24,548 nt of DNA from Candidatus Sordicultor fermentans (GTDB lineage: Bacteria > Atribacterota > Atribacteria > Atribacterales > Caldatribacteriaceae): assembly GCA_002385475.1 (NCBI GenBank), contig DGDO01000138.1, forward strand, positions 1 through 24,548, written 5' to 3'. The translations under genes were made by a program, and so were the position numbers. Shown one piece after another: positions 6,097 through 14,263 of the stretch. The stretch's first letter is position 1, and each line of letters begins with the position of its first letter. A model generated the notes under the pieces. It ran no database searches, had not been told where the DNA came from, and was given only the letters and a program-made list of their open reading frames with translations.

Positions 6097-7259
6097 AAAA
6101 AGGGATACAATTTGGAGCGGGTAACATCGGACGAGGATTCATTGGTCACTTGCTCTGGGAATCGGGATTGGAGATTGTTTTTGTGGAAGCCAGGGAAGAC
6201 CTGGTCCGGTTATTGAATGAGCGGGGATGCTATCCCTTGCGTCTTCTCCACCGCGAGGGGAAAGAAGAAGATTTAATCATAGATAACCTGAGAGCCCTTT
6301 CTACTCAAGAAGAGGACAAAGTAGCTAAAGAAATAGAAGAAGGAGATGTGGTATTTACTGCTGTAGGAGTGAAGAATCTTCCTGCCATTGCTCCTCTTTT
6401 AGCTCAAGGGTTGGAGCTTCGCTTGCGGGGGAGTGCCGATTTTTTAAACATTTTTCTCTGTGAGAACTTAAAAGATGCTCCTCAGCTATTGAAGGAGGAG
6501 ATAGAAAAATACCTCACTCCTTCCGGTAAAAATTTTTTAGAAGAAAAAGTGGGGTTAGTGGGAACAGTAGTGGCTCGAATGGTGCCGGTTATGGGAGAGC
6601 GCTACGGGGTAGAAGACCCTCTTTTTGTGGTGGCGGAATCTTACCATCACTTGCCTTTTGATGCTCAGGCAGTAAAAGGAGAAGTGCCGAAAATAGCCGG
6701 GCTGAGAGCGGTGAGCAATTTTCCAGCGGAAGTGGAAAGAAAGTTATTCATTCACAATTTAGGTCATGCTGCTTTAGCTTATTTAGGATATCGCGAAGGT
6801 TACACCTATATTCACGAAGCTATAAAAGATGAAAAGATAAGAAAAATTCTCGATGGGGCCTGGGAGGAAGTTTCTCGGGCTCTTTTGCAGAAACACCCTG
6901 ATTTAGACTCTCAAGAGCACGAGAAGTTAGTGGAGGACTTGCAAGAGAGATTTGCCAACCCCTTACTTTTAGATACGTTAGAGCGAGTAGGGAGAGAGCC
7001 TTTGCGGAAATTAGCACCTGAAGACCGCCTGATAGGGGGAGCGAACCTGTGTCTTTCGCAAGGAATTTTCCCTCACTATATAGCTATAGTTTGCGGGGCA
7101 GCTCTTTCCTACGACTGCCCTCGGGATGAAGAAGCGGTGAAGTTGCAGAAAATGATTCAGGAGAAGGGGGTAGAAAAGGCTATGGAGGAGATATGTGGAA
7201 TAAAAGCAGAGAGCAGGTTAGGTCAGGCCATTCTTTCTGCTTATGAAAATTTTTCTTGA
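6093..7259 (+). CDS. mtlD: Mannitol-1-phosphate 5-dehydrogenase
   Basis: MtlD oxidises mannitol-1-phosphate to fructose-6-phosphate with NAD+. The 388-residue protein begins with the Rossmann motif FGAGNIGRGFIG (GAGNIGRG at 8-15). It carries the polyol-dehydrogenase active-site pattern KLFIHNLGH, with Lys217, Asn222 and His225, followed by AALAYLGY. Length matches the bacterial enzyme. It overlaps the PfkB gene by 4 bp (ATGA). In most bacteria MtlD works behind a mannitol PTS; none is visible here, so its substrate would have to come from a cytoplasmic kinase or from outside this region. A related polyol phosphate, such as arabinitol phosphate, is possible. Confidence 0.88.
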   Translation: MKKGIQFGAGNIGRGFIGHLLWESGLEIVFVEAREDLVRLLNERGCYPLRLLHREGKEEDLIIDNLRALSTQEEDKVAKEIEEGDVVFTAVGVKNLPAIAPLLAQGLELRLRGSADFLNIFLCENLKDAPQLLKEEIEKYLTPSGKNFLEEKVGLVGTVVARMVPVMGERYGVEDPLFVVAESYHHLPFDAQAVKGEVPKIAGLRAVSNFPAEVERKLFIHNLGHAALAYLGYREGYTYIHEAIKDEKIRKILDGAWEEVSRALLQKHPDLDSQEHEKLVEDLQERFANPLLLDTLERVGREPLRKLAPEDRLIGGANLCLSQGIFPHYIAIVCGAALSYDCPRDEEAVKLQKMIQEKGVEKAMEEICGIKAESRLGQAILSAYENFS

Positions 7260-7279
7260 AAAAGAAAGGAGTGGAAAAA

Positions 7280-8329
7280 ATGAAAGCAGCGGTATTTTAT
7301 GGGCCCGGTGATATAAGGATAGAAGAACGATCTATGCCTTCTCCCGGGGAAGGGGAGATTCTTCTCCGGGTGGGAGCCTGTGCTATTTGCGGAACTGATG
7401 TGCGTATTTTCCGCCATGGTCACCATAACGTTCATCCTCCCCAGATTACCGGGCATGAAATCGCCGGAGTGATTGCCGATATAGGAAAAGGGGTACGGGG
7501 ATATAAAGAGGGAGAAAGAGTGGCTGTAGCTCCTATATTACACTGTGGAGAATGTTTTTACTGTCGGAGAGGGTTACCTAATCTGTGTTTGAACTTTGAA
7601 GCTCTGGGGTATCATCATCCCGGGGCATTTGCTGAATACATGATAATTCCGGAGCGAGCGCTGCGAGGAGGGAACATCAACCGTATTCCCGATAACTTGT
7701 CTTTTGAGGAAGCCAGCTTAGCTGAACCTCTGGCTTGCGCTTTGAATGGGGAGCTACTCTCTCAGGTAGGAGTGGGAGACTATGTTTTGGTGGTGGGGGC
7801 AGGTCCTGTAGGCTGCATGCATATAACGCTATCTCGGGCTTTAGGGGCGAGTAAAGTAATAGTTTCGGAAATTCAAGAAAAGAGATTAAATTTGTCCCGG
7901 GAGTTTGACGCTGACTATTATATTAATCCGGAGAAAGAAAACCTAAAAGAAAAGCTTCTCCAAATTACCGAAGGCATCGGTCCTACTGTGGTAATCGTTG
8001 CTGCTCCAGCTCGGAAAGCTCAGGAGGAAGCTCTGGATCTGGCTGCTTCCCGGGGGCGAATTAACTTTTTTGGAGGTCTTCCCGGGGATAACAAGATAGC
8101 TCAATTAGATAGTAACCTCATTCATTATAAAGAACTTTTTGTTCATGGAACTTCTGGTTCTACTCCCCTTCATAATGCCTGGGCTTTAGAGATGATGGCG
8201 GCAGGTAGGGTGGAAGGGAAAAAATTGATCAGTAAAGTGGTAAGTTTAGATGAACTTCCTCAGGCTCTTGAGGAAGCAGAAAGTGGAGATTATTTAAAAA
8301 TAGTGGTAAAACCTGGAATAGGAGGATAG
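7280..8329 (+). CDS. Zinc-dependent medium-chain alcohol/polyol dehydrogenase 1
   Basis: Sorbitol/threonine-dehydrogenase-like enzymes oxidise a secondary alcohol of a polyol to a ketone with NAD(P)+. The ATG at 7280 is preferred over an in-frame TTG at 7256 because AAAGGAG lies 8 bp before it; this gives 349 residues. Catalytic zinc residues are Cys37 (CAICGTD), His59 and Glu60 (GHEIAG); structural zinc cysteines are 89, 92, 95 and 103. The nucleotide fold shows VLVVGAGPVGCMH. It is 20 bp after mtlD and 2 bp before the E1 gene. It closely resembles the dehydrogenase at 16753, including the shared CAICGTDVRIF stretch and GCMH, so the two look like duplicates specialised for different polyols. 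Confidence 0.88.
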   Translation: MKAAVFYGPGDIRIEERSMPSPGEGEILLRVGACAICGTDVRIFRHGHHNVHPPQITGHEIAGVIADIGKGVRGYKEGERVAVAPILHCGECFYCRRGLPNLCLNFEALGYHHPGAFAEYMIIPERALRGGNINRIPDNLSFEEASLAEPLACALNGELLSQVGVGDYVLVVGAGPVGCMHITLSRALGASKVIVSEIQEKRLNLSREFDADYYINPEKENLKEKLLQITEGIGPTVVIVAAPARKAQEEALDLAASRGRINFFGGLPGDNKIAQLDSNLIHYKELFVHGTSGSTPLHNAWALEMMAAGRVEGKKLISKVVSLDELPQALEEAESGDYLKIVVKPGIGG

Positions 8330-8331
8330 AC

Positions 8332-10335
8332 ATGGAATCCAAAGATAAGTTTCTTAATATGTATCGGGATATGGTGCGAATTCGCCGCTTTGAAGAGACA
8401 GTGAGTGATCTCTTCAGTCAGGATAGGATTCGGGGCACCACTCATCTTTATATTGGAGAAGAAGCAGTGGCAGTAGGAGCCTGTAATGCTATTAACCCCG
8501 ATGACTACATTACTTCTACTCACCGGGGTCACGGGCATTGTATTGCTAAAGGGGCTACCTTAGATAAAATGATGGCTGAGCTCTTTGGTAAAATTACCGG
8601 CTATTGTAAAGGCAAAGGTGGGTCATTGCATATTGCTGACCTTAACGCTGGAAACTTAGGAGCTAATGGTATTGTGGGTGGAGGGATTCCCATTGCTGTG
8701 GGCTCGGGGTTGACTGCTAAATATAAAAATACGGGAAAAGTAACAGTGTGCTTTTTTGGCGATGGAGCAGCTAATACCGGGGCTTTTCACGAAGCCTTGA
8801 ATTTGGCCGGAGTATGGAAACTGCCGGTAATTTTTGTCTGCGAAAATAACCTTTATGCTATGTCGGTGCCGGTTAAGGAGGCTTTTCCCATTCAGGATAT
8901 TGTGGAAAGAGCCCCGGCTTATGGAATGCCGGGAGTAATAGTAGACGGCATGGATGTTTTAGCGGTAAAAGAGGCCGTGGAAGAAGCAGCCAAAAGAGCC
9001 CGGCGAGGGGATGGTCCTACTTTAATTGAATGCAAAACCTATCGTTATTTAGGGCACTCCAAAAGTGACCCCCGGGCTTACCGAACTAAAGAAGAAGAAA
9101 GTCAATGGAAAGAGAGAGACCCTATTAAACGATATAAACAGTGGCTCCTGGGAAATGGGGTAACGGAAGAGGAGATAAAAAAGATTGATGAAGAGGTGGA
9201 AAAAGAGATAGAAGAGGCGGTGGACTTTGCCGAAAAAAGTCCCTATCCACCACTGGAGGAAATCACCAAAGACGTATATGTAGAAGAAGATTTTGCCGAA
9301 TTAGAGAGAAAGAAAGGAACTAAAGTAGTTAACGGGATAGATGAGTGGGACGGAGAAATGAGAACCATAACCTATCGAGAAGCGCTCAACGAAGCGTTGC
9401 GAGAAGAGTTAAAGCGAGATGAAAACGTGGTATTGATGGGAGAAGACATTGCTCTTTATGGGGGAGCTTACGGGGTAACTCGAGGGCTATGGCAAGAATT
9501 TGGAGGAGAAAGAGTCCGTAATACTCCTATATCAGAAGCAGCCATTGTGGGTTGCTGTGTGGGGTCTTCCATCACTGGATTGCGACCGGTAGGAGAAATC
9601 ATGTATATCGATTTCATCGGTTTGTGCATGGACCAATTGGTGAATCAAGGAGCCAAAATCCGGTATATGTTTGGAGGAAAGGCTCGGGTTCCTATGGTTA
9701 TCCGCACTGAAGGCGGATGCGGTCGCTCTTCAGGCGCTCATCATGCCCAAAGTCTGGAATCCTGGTTTTTACATACTCCGGGGCTCAAAGTGGTGATGCC
9801 TGCTACTCCTTTTGACGCCAAAGGGTTGCTTAAAGCTGCCATTCGGGAAGATAATCCGGTACTTTTCATTGAGCACAAGATGATTTATAACAGTCAAGGT
9901 CCTGTTCCTCCTGAAGAATATATAATTCCTTTAGGGGTAGCAGATGTGAAAAGAGCAGGAAAGGATGTAACTATCATTGCCTATTCTCGAATGCTCCTTT
10001 TTGCCCTTCAGGCAGCAGAAATGCTCTCTCAGGAGGGGATTGAAGCAGAAGTGATAGACCCTCGCACTCTGGTGCCTCTTGATATAGACACTATCACTGA
10101 ATCAGTTCGGAAAACCAATCGGGTAGTTATCGTTCATGAGGGATGCAAAACCGGAGGAGCAGGGGCAGAAATAGGAATGAAAATTCAGGAAGAAGTTTTC
10201 GACTACTTAGATGCCCCTATAGTTCGCTTAGGGGCGGCTGACGCTCCGGTCCCTTGCAGTAGATATTTAGAGGATAACTCTATTCCTCGACCAGAGACTA
10301 TAGCTGAGGCAGTGAGAAATTTGTTGAGGAGATAG
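8332..10335 (+). CDS. Fused E1alpha-E1beta thiamine-diphosphate dehydrogenase, acetoin/2-oxoacid type
   Basis: This is the E1 component of a lipoamide-dependent complex: it uses thiamine diphosphate to cleave an acetoin- or 2-oxoacid-like substrate and passes the acyl group to lipoyl-E2. One 667-residue chain contains both subunits. The alpha half (1 to about 325) has THRGHGH (63-69), GANGIVGGGIP and the thiamine-diphosphate motif from GDG (143-145) to NN (172-173). The beta half begins near residue 343 (MRTITYREALNEAL), with LMGEDIALYGG, EAAIVGCCVG, GRSSGAHHAQSLE, and a transketolase C-terminal domain (TIIAYSRM, VIDPRTLVPLD, VHEG). AGGAGG overlaps the previous stop. Its E2 partner lies about 9 kb downstream; no E3 is present. 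The GGCGRSSGAHHAQ region and the AcoX neighbour favour an acetoin-type substrate over pyruvate, but this is not decisive. Confidence 0.9.
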   Translation: MESKDKFLNMYRDMVRIRRFEETVSDLFSQDRIRGTTHLYIGEEAVAVGACNAINPDDYITSTHRGHGHCIAKGATLDKMMAELFGKITGYCKGKGGSLHIADLNAGNLGANGIVGGGIPIAVGSGLTAKYKNTGKVTVCFFGDGAANTGAFHEALNLAGVWKLPVIFVCENNLYAMSVPVKEAFPIQDIVERAPAYGMPGVIVDGMDVLAVKEAVEEAAKRARRGDGPTLIECKTYRYLGHSKSDPRAYRTKEEESQWKERDPIKRYKQWLLGNGVTEEEIKKIDEEVEKEIEEAVDFAEKSPYPPLEEITKDVYVEEDFAELERKKGTKVVNGIDEWDGEMRTITYREALNEALREELKRDENVVLMGEDIALYGGAYGVTRGLWQEFGGERVRNTPISEAAIVGCCVGSSITGLRPVGEIMYIDFIGLCMDQLVNQGAKIRYMFGGKARVPMVIRTEGGCGRSSGAHHAQSLESWFLHTPGLKVVMPATPFDAKGLLKAAIREDNPVLFIEHKMIYNSQGPVPPEEYIIPLGVADVKRAGKDVTIIAYSRMLLFALQAAEMLSQEGIEAEVIDPRTLVPLDIDTITESVRKTNRVVIVHEGCKTGGAGAEIGMKIQEEVFDYLDAPIVRLGAADAPVPCSRYLEDNSIPRPETIAEAVRNLLRR

Positions 10336-10339
10336 GGGT

Positions 10340-11269
10340 ATGGCTAAAGTAGAACTGGGCATTAATAATTGTTTTGCCATAGGCCGTTATCCGGAGCCCG
10401 AGGAGTGGCTCCGGATAGTTAAAGAAGAGCTGGGTTTACAACATGTACAGTTTTCTTTTGACCTTTTAGACCCGGTAATAATTGATGAAGAGATAGTAAA
10501 AGAAAAGTGCGCTTTTATTCGCCGATTAGCTGATGAGGGGGAAGTGAAAATAGATACGGCGGTTACCGGGGAAGTGGCTCACAAGTTCAATTTACTTTTA
10601 GACCCTGACCCGGGTATGCGTCGCTCGTATCTGCGGTGGTATGAAAAAATGGTGCGGGCGGCTTCTCTTTTAGGAGCCGAGGGTTCAGGTATTTATATGG
10701 GGAGTTTGAGCAACAAAGACGTAAATAATCCCGAGAGGAAAGCATATCTAACTGAGGTGCTTGTAGAAGAAATTGCTTATTTGACCTTTGTTGCTCGAGA
10801 AGCGGGACAGAGTTATTTTTTGTGGGAACCTATGTCTCTTCCCCGGGAGATGCCTTCTACCATTGATGAGACTAAAGAATTGTGGGAGCGAGTGAATGAA
10901 AAATCTCACATTCCGGTGCTTTTATGTCTCGATGTAGGGCATGGTTATTATCGCTCCTCAGACCCTCGAGATCTGGATTATTATTCCTGGCTGCAAGAGC
11001 TGGCCCATCTTTCTCCTTCTATTCACATGCAGCAGACCGACCGAAAGGGGAGCCGGCACTGGACTTTTACCGAAGAAAATAATGCTCAAGGAGTAATCGT
11101 TCCCGAGCGAGTTCTGGAGGCCATTGAAGCTTCAGGTGCTGAAGAAGTAGTTTTGGTGTTTGAATTTTTCTTCTCTGCCCACGCCTTAAGCGATGAAAGC
11201 GCTTTAGATGATATGAAAAAGAGCGTGGATTACTGGAGAGAAGCCCTGGTTCGTTTCTATGGAAAGTAA
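10340..11269 (+). CDS. Xylose-isomerase-like TIM-barrel sugar isomerase/epimerase 1
   Basis: The 309-residue protein resembles the AP-endonuclease-2/xylose-isomerase-like TIM barrel, a family of metal-dependent sugar or sugar-phosphate isomerases and epimerases. Expected metal-site segments are seen: a Glu in LWEPMSLPRE, an Asp in LLCLDVGHGY, the IHMQQTDRKG strand and the terminal VFEFFFSAH. A GAGGAG sits 9 bp before the ATG. It is 4 bp after E1 and overlaps the MFS gene by 11 bp. Related TIM barrels isomerise tetrulose phosphates in known erythritol and threitol pathways, so a short-chain ketose phosphate is a candidate substrate, but I cannot assign one. Confidence 0.75.
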   Translation: MAKVELGINNCFAIGRYPEPEEWLRIVKEELGLQHVQFSFDLLDPVIIDEEIVKEKCAFIRRLADEGEVKIDTAVTGEVAHKFNLLLDPDPGMRRSYLRWYEKMVRAASLLGAEGSGIYMGSLSNKDVNNPERKAYLTEVLVEEIAYLTFVAREAGQSYFLWEPMSLPREMPSTIDETKELWERVNEKSHIPVLLCLDVGHGYYRSSDPRDLDYYSWLQELAHLSPSIHMQQTDRKGSRHWTFTEENNAQGVIVPERVLEAIEASGAEEVVLVFEFFFSAHALSDESALDDMKKSVDYWREALVRFYGK

Positions 11270-12455
11270 AACTCGGTTATATTTAATCATTTTCTTAGCC
11301 TTTTACTTTCTGGCTGTTTCTATGATCATAACTGGAGCAGTGATTCCTCAGTGGATGGACGAGTTTTCGGTATCGGCCGGCCGGGCCGGCCGGCTCTTTG
11401 CCTTTTATTATCTTCCCTACACTATAGTTACTTTTTGTAGTGGCTTGCTTTCTCAACGGTGGGGCAAAAAAGTGGTTTTGCTTTTAGGGCAGGCTTTCTT
11501 GGCCGGGGGATTTTTCTCTGTCAGCACCTCTCCTTCCTTCTCCTTGATAGAATGGGGACTGTTTCTTATGGGAGTGGGAGGGGGATTTTCTGAAGCTCCT
11601 TTTACTTCTCTTCTTTCTCAAATATTCCCGGGAGAAGAAGGTTATGCTCTTAATTTATCCCAGATTTCTTTTGGTCTGGGGGCAGCCACTGCTCCATTTC
11701 TGGCTGGGTTTTTACTAGAAAGGGGCTTTTCCTGGAGATTATTTTATCTTTTTCCGGGAATGGTTTCTCTCGTGATTTTTGCCCTTCTGAGCAGAGAAAA
11801 ACTTCTGGAGGAAAAGGGAATGGAAGGAGGAGGAAAGTCTCCGCTCAGGAGGAGAGAAGGTAATGGCTTTATAATAGTGAGCTTTTTAGCTATGTTTCTT
11901 TATGTGGGAGCAGAAATTGGTTCTTCCTCCTGGATAACTACCTATTTGGTTAAAGGCCTGGGAGGCAGCTTATCCTGGGGAGGGTTGGCTCTGGCAGTTT
12001 TCTGGGGTGCCTTAACCATAGGAAGATTTGTTTTTGCTTTTCTCTCCCGCTCTCTCTCCTATCCTGTTATTTTGCGTTTTTCTTCCTTTTTGAGCTTAAT
12101 TTTTCTCTTTTTTCTAAACTTCACTCACGAGGTACACTGGGCTATTTTAGCTTTGGGAGGAGTAGGGTTTGGCTATTCTGCTGTCTGGCCTTTGATAGTG
12201 GCCTGGGTAGCGCAAAAAATGGGGGAAGAACAGGAAAAAGCTATCGGTTTTGTGGTAGCTTTTGGAGGCCTGGGAGCAATATTTTTTCCCTGGTTAGGAG
12301 GAGTTATAGGAGAGAGATGGGGGCTTTCCTATATTTTCTGGGTAGTTTGGGTTTTAGTTCTCTTTTTGTGGCTGGTTTTTCATTCTTCTTATTTCAGGGA
12401 AGGAGGGAAGGAAGTTGGCGCTGGTAGGGATAGATGTGGGAACGAGTGGGTGTAA
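11259..12455 (+). CDS. Major facilitator superfamily transporter, sugar/polyol permease candidate
   Basis: The 398-residue protein is almost entirely hydrophobic, with about twelve membrane segments in two halves joined by a charged loop (about residues 180-200, REKLLEEKG...RRREG). The first cytoplasmic loop has the MFS-type LLSQRWGKK signature. The overall pattern resembles the FucP/sugar-permease type of MFS. As the only transporter in the cluster it probably imports the polyol or ketose by proton symport; unlike a PTS it delivers an unphosphorylated substrate, which agrees with the five sugar kinases nearby. It overlaps the TIM-barrel gene by 11 bp and the next kinase by 41 bp. A G/C-only palindrome sits in its early coding region (11374-11393). 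Confidence 0.85.
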   Translation: MESKTRLYLIIFLAFYFLAVSMIITGAVIPQWMDEFSVSAGRAGRLFAFYYLPYTIVTFCSGLLSQRWGKKVVLLLGQAFLAGGFFSVSTSPSFSLIEWGLFLMGVGGGFSEAPFTSLLSQIFPGEEGYALNLSQISFGLGAATAPFLAGFLLERGFSWRLFYLFPGMVSLVIFALLSREKLLEEKGMEGGGKSPLRRREGNGFIIVSFLAMFLYVGAEIGSSSWITTYLVKGLGGSLSWGGLALAVFWGALTIGRFVFAFLSRSLSYPVILRFSSFLSLIFLFFLNFTHEVHWAILALGGVGFGYSAVWPLIVAWVAQKMGEEQEKAIGFVVAFGGLGAIFFPWLGGVIGERWGLSYIFWVVWVLVLFLWLVFHSSYFREGGKEVGAGRDRCGNEWV

Positions 12456-13935
12456 AGTAGTAGCTTTTACAGAAGGGGGAGAAATTCTCGCTTCTGGTTA
12501 CGAAGAGTATCCCTTTTTAACTCCTCGACCGGGATGGTTAGAATTAGACCCGGAAAAAATCTGGGAGGCAGTGATAAACTCTTTAGCGAAAGTAGTAGAG
12601 CAGACTGAAGATGCGATAGATGCAATAGCGGTAAGCTCTCACGGTGAAACTCTCATCCCCTTAGGGGAAGATGGTCAGGTTCTTTATGGAGCGATAGCCA
12701 ACTTTGACACCCGGGCGGAGGGATACGTAGATTTCTGGAGGGAGCACCTGAACCCTTTCCAGATTTTTCAAATTACCGGTATGCCCCTTCACGGGATGTA
12801 TACCGTGAATAAAATTCTCTGGCTCAAAGACCAGAGACCGGATATTTTTGAGAAAGTGGATAAATTTTGCTGTGTGGAAGATTTTGTTCTCCATCGCCTC
12901 ACCGGTGAAGAACCGGTTATCGATTATTCTTTAGCTGCCCGTACCATGATGCTGGATGTGGTGCAAAAAGAGTGGTCAGACGATATTTTACGTCTTGCCT
13001 CTTTAGACAAAGACAGACTCCCTCGTCTTTTACCCTCCGGAGAAGAGGTGGGTCATCTGCGTTCTTCTTTAGCTCAAGATTTGGGTTTATCGTCTTCGGT
13101 GGTGGTTGCAACGGGAGGTCATGATCAGCCTTGCGGAGTTCTGGGCTGTGGAGTGAGAAAAGAAGGAGAAGCGATGTACGGGATGGGGACTTCAGATTGT
13201 GTGGCTTTAAACCTGGGGAGAAAGCCTCTTCTTACGCAAGAGATGATGAAAAATGGTTTTTGTTGCTATCCCCATGTGGTAGAAAATTCCTACCTTACTC
13301 TTTCTTACATTGCCTCAGGTGGTTCGGTTTTGCGCTGGTTTCGAGATACCTTTGGTGGTGAGGAAAAAGAGATAGCAAAAAGAGAAGGAAAAGATCCCTA
13401 TCAGGTTTTGATTGATACCATTCCTTCTCATCCTGCCTCCCTTTTTCTTCTACCCCATTTGGCTGGCTCCGGTACTCCCTATCTTGATGGTTACTCTCGA
13501 GGGGCGCTTTTAGGCTTGACTCTGGGAGCAAGCAAGGGTGAGGTAGTCAGGGCTATTTTAGAAAGTATTACCTATGAGATGAAAATTAATCTGGACTTAT
13601 GGGAGGAATTTGGCATTCCTCTATATGATTTACGAGCAGTGGGAGGAGGAGCTCGCTCTACCTGCTGGCTTCAGATTCGAGCTGATATTTTGCAGAAACC
13701 TCTCCTTCCCCTTTTTACTGAAGAAGCAGTAGCTCTGGGAAGCGCTATGTTAGGAGGAAAAGCCCGGGGTATATTTTCTAACCTGGATGAGGCTGTGGCG
13801 GCCATGGTAAAATTTGGGAAAGAGATTTCTCCCTCTCCGGATAAAAAAGAGGCTTATCAGATCAGATATCAAATTTATCGGAAGATTTATGGAGCGGTGA
13901 GAGAAATACACGAAGAAATCAGTAAACTGTTATAA
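12415..13935 (+). CDS. FGGY family carbohydrate kinase A
   Basis: FGGY kinases phosphorylate ketoses or polyols with ATP. The 506-residue product has the N-terminal phosphate-1 motif GIDVGTSGCK, then ATGGHDQPCG with likely catalytic base Asp237, and the C-terminal adenosine motif RAVGGGARS. The start is TTG, set by AAGGAGG 8 bp upstream, and lies 41 bp inside the MFS gene. Unlike the xylulokinase at 20829 it has SSHGETLIPL in place of the QMHG substrate motif and FDTRAEG in place of WCDQRT, so it probably acts on another sugar; the sequence recalls the YgcE-like FGGY subgroup. It is clearly a paralogue of kinase B at 15245. It ends block 1, before the structured leader. Confidence 0.88.
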   Translation: MALVGIDVGTSGCKVVAFTEGGEILASGYEEYPFLTPRPGWLELDPEKIWEAVINSLAKVVEQTEDAIDAIAVSSHGETLIPLGEDGQVLYGAIANFDTRAEGYVDFWREHLNPFQIFQITGMPLHGMYTVNKILWLKDQRPDIFEKVDKFCCVEDFVLHRLTGEEPVIDYSLAARTMMLDVVQKEWSDDILRLASLDKDRLPRLLPSGEEVGHLRSSLAQDLGLSSSVVVATGGHDQPCGVLGCGVRKEGEAMYGMGTSDCVALNLGRKPLLTQEMMKNGFCCYPHVVENSYLTLSYIASGGSVLRWFRDTFGGEEKEIAKREGKDPYQVLIDTIPSHPASLFLLPHLAGSGTPYLDGYSRGALLGLTLGASKGEVVRAILESITYEMKINLDLWEEFGIPLYDLRAVGGGARSTCWLQIRADILQKPLLPLFTEEAVALGSAMLGGKARGIFSNLDEAVAAMVKFGKEISPSPDKKEAYQIRYQIYRKIYGAVREIHEEISKLL

Positions 13936-14263
13936 AGTAGACAAACTCTCCAAGCCCCTTTTTACAAAAAAACAAGGGGTACAATATAGGTGTACTGGGA
14001 GATTGGAAAAGAGACGAACGCACCTTGAAAAGTGAATGAGAGACTATAGGGGCGCTTCACCCCCAAAGACAGAAAACAGACAGTCTACGACGTAAACTAA
14101 AAATAAAAGACAAAAGGAGAAAAGCTTACCGAGGGGAAGAGTGTCCCTCAGCAGGAGAAGAGGGGTGGGATGAATGATAAAGTAATAATTGTGTAATTCG
14201 GAGCTACCGGGTATTTTTAGGGATTTCCCAAAATTTAACTTAAATAAAAAGGAGGTTTATCTA
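13936..14263 (+). other. Hairpin-rich 5' leader between the two gene blocks, possible structured RNA
   Basis: This is the only long gap inside the cluster and it lacks a credible gene. It is purine-rich and carries many possible stems: CCCCTT (13955-13960) with AAGGGG (13974-13979); GTACA (13979-13983) with TGTAC (13991-13995); a GAAA-capped CACCTTGAAAAGTG (14021-14034); GTGAA (14032-14036) with TTCAC (14056-14060), which competes with GGGG (14049-14052) and CCCC (14060-14063); AGACT (14041-14045) with AGTCT (14082-14086); and GAGGG (14131-14135) with CCCTC (14145-14149). It ends with GGGATTTCCC (14220-14229) and the AAGGAGG of the next gene. It matches no riboswitch class I can recognise. 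A leader RNA, a remnant of a mobile RNA element or a plain promoter region are all possible. Confidence 0.45.

Noticed and set aside
14189..14263. Upstream start adding 25 residues to TIM-barrel enzyme 2
   Set aside because: The extension lacks a ribosome binding site, while a perfect AAGGAGG precedes the ATG at 14264, and the added residues do not look like part of the barrel.
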